Below, in pieces: positions 62,575 to 64,000 of a stretch of DNA of 64,000 nt. The notes beneath the pieces were generated by a model that saw nothing but the letters and a program-made list of their open reading frames with translations, was not told the origin of the DNA and made no database searches. Origin of the DNA: Gymnorhina tibicen (taxonomy: Eukaryota > Chordata > Aves > Passeriformes > Artamidae). The first letter of the stretch is position 1. Every line of letters begins with the position of its first letter. The stretch lies in contig VXAZ01000373.1 of NCBI GenBank assembly GCA_013399875.1, positions 248,001 to 312,000 on the forward strand, read 5' to 3'. Both the position numbers and the translations under genes were made by a program.

Positions 62575-62700
62575 TCTGTGTCTGAACCTGCTCCCAGTTA
62601 AAGCCAGGCAGAACTCCCATTAACATTAATGGGAGGAGAATCTGACCTGGTGAGAGTCAGTTGGACTTCCTCCGAACTCAGCAGGGCCTGAGTAAAGTCC
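62575..62700. repeat. Ancient repeat relic with a 10-bp palindrome
   Basis: CTCCCATTAA (62614-62623) is followed after two bases by its exact reverse complement TTAATGGGAG (62626-62635). The flanks (AAGCCAGGCAGAACTCCCAT, GAGGAGAATCTGACCTGG) fit the old amniote repeat motif 'aactcccattgacttcaatgggag'. The family name is not certain. Confidence 0.5.
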
Positions 62701-64000
62701 AAAGGATGACTTGGCTCATGGAAGCTCATTCAAACCCACTTTTCCTGAATATGATCATAAATCACTTTCTCTCCTAAGCCAGCTTCAAAGAAATTTGTAT
62801 CCTCTCATGCTTATTTGTGCCTGGATGAAACCAGAGATACCCTGTTGGTACATTAGGAGTAGAGTTTGCTACATTTCTTTTTTCCAGTTTCTGTTTTATT
62901 CATTAAGGACACTAGCATCCATAAATGCCAGTTCTTTTTTGCTGTTTTCTAGGAAAGGTCTGATTTTTGAAAGCATCCTGCATTTGCTGCTCCTATTGAA
63001 TTTTCCTGCAATGAGTGCTCAGCAGCTCTTAGGCTGAAGCTGAACAAAGTATATAGAAAACAGCAGCCTGATTCGAAAAAGCCCATAACCCCATCTAAAA
63101 TCTTAATATTCTTTCCCTGTTCACCCAATGCCTCAGCACATGCTGAAGTGCTTTGCTGGGAATTGGATGTCTAGTGCCAAATATGTCTCACAGTGCTTTG
63201 GTGGTGGATGCTGAAGCTGAGCTCCCAGGAGGCAGAGCCCATGCCTCCAAGGAGGGCATGGCACCACACCTCATGTCCCAGCCTCAGTCCCTGGATGGTC
63301 TTGCAAAGACCACTGGAACTATATGAACCCAGACAAACGAAAACAATACCAAAATGTCCTCTTCTCCTCTGAATTGCACTTTGAATAGCTCTCTGCAGCA
63401 CTGCTGAACAGCTGAGCAGCATTATTAACAGCAGCAGGAGAGAACTACGCTGTGCCAGCATTTCCGAGGCTTTCTTAAGTGAGGGGCACTACGGCACAGC
63501 CTGCAACAGTTTATTATCAGCAACTGACAGGCACAGATTTACTGTGGAGACGGGAAGGGGCAGAAGGAAAGAGCCTCGGCCCTATTCAGGTGGAGTCAGC
63601 CAGAGCAAAGTTCACACCATACAACACGGTTGTCTGCCCAGCCCCTGTTGAAGTGGGAAACCTGAGCTTGCAAGTGCCACTGTGGGGAGTTCTGCAGCAC
63701 AAGAACGGGGCAGCAAGTTGTCTGCCCTGCAACAATTTGATTTTGTATTAACTTAAACAAGCTAGGGGCGTATGTATAAGTAAATAAATAAACAAATAGG
63801 GACTATATGAGGGTAGAAAAAAAGGTCAGTTTGTATTAATTCAAATTGCCTGGGTCTTTATTATTTGAGAGCTGAAATTAAAACAAGCATAACCCTAAGA
63901 ATAATTTCAGAGGGTTAGACCTTAAACAGGAAATAGGTAAGTAGCACTGAATAAGTTATTTTCCATAAATATTTAGACAGTCAGCAGCTCACAAACCATG
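62701..64000. other. Intergenic, no gene seen
   Basis: No recognised exon. A (TAAA)n-like simple repeat is at 63778-63800. Open frames here are short and unsupported. Confidence 0.5.
63778..63800. repeat. (TAAA)n-like simple repeat
   Basis: TAAGTAAATAAATAAACAAA run near the right end of the window. Confidence 0.8.

Noticed and set aside
1..64000. tRNA genes, CRISPR arrays, complete retroviral or LTR elements
   Set aside because: No convincing B-box (GGTTCRANNCC), no regularly spaced repeats, and no paired LTR-like direct repeats or gag/pol frames were seen by eye.

Overview
This is vertebrate nuclear DNA, most likely from a bird. It is AT-rich, intron-dominated, and its recognisable interspersed repeats are CR1-type LINEs, some ending in the ATTCTGTG-type octamer repeats typical of avian CR1. 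I saw no mammalian-style SINEs. It has no operons, CRISPR arrays or bacterial genes.

The only protein-coding gene I can support is the 5' part of EXOC2 (Sec5, exocyst subunit 2) on the minus strand. Three coding exons are clear. They encode residues 1 to about 141: the IPT/TIG Ral-binding domain and the start of the following linker. Their splice sites are canonical and their phases agree (8714-8831, 3818-3994, 2238-2364). The rest of the gene lies beyond position 1. Translation starts in exon 2, so exon 1 is non-coding. The best place for it is the CpG island at about 22.15-22.87 kb. A strong minus-strand donor (AG|GTGAGT, exon edge 22090) lies just downstream of the island, and the island contains a 59-base assembly gap.

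Layout: 1-2237 intron 4; 2365-3817 intron 3; 3995-8713 intron 2, with an old sense-oriented CR1 (about 7385-8330); about 8870-22089 intron 1, with a small CpG-rich patch at 15.3-15.8 kb; 22.15-22.87 kb promoter island; 22.93-23.45 kb two CR1 3' ends immediately upstream. From 23.45 kb to the end (about 40 kb) I find no protein-coding exon. That segment holds CR1 relics (25.99-27.25, 31.10-31.51, 37.80-37.91 and probably 46.50-46.56 kb), several very old non-CR1 repeats, microsatellites, a CTCF-like site near 37.3 kb and an orphan CpG-rich block at 58.64-58.87 kb. In human, the DNA upstream of EXOC2 is the long interval leading to the FOXQ1/FOXF2/FOXC1 cluster. If synteny holds, this is the start of that gene-poor, regulatory-type interval.

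I did not find an unprecedented biological system. The most useful leads are the two CpG-rich patches without an assigned gene (15.5 and 58.7 kb), the promoter architecture around the gap, the adjacent CR1 pair, and a two-copy ancient repeat (about 42.1 and 47.3 kb) that I cannot name.
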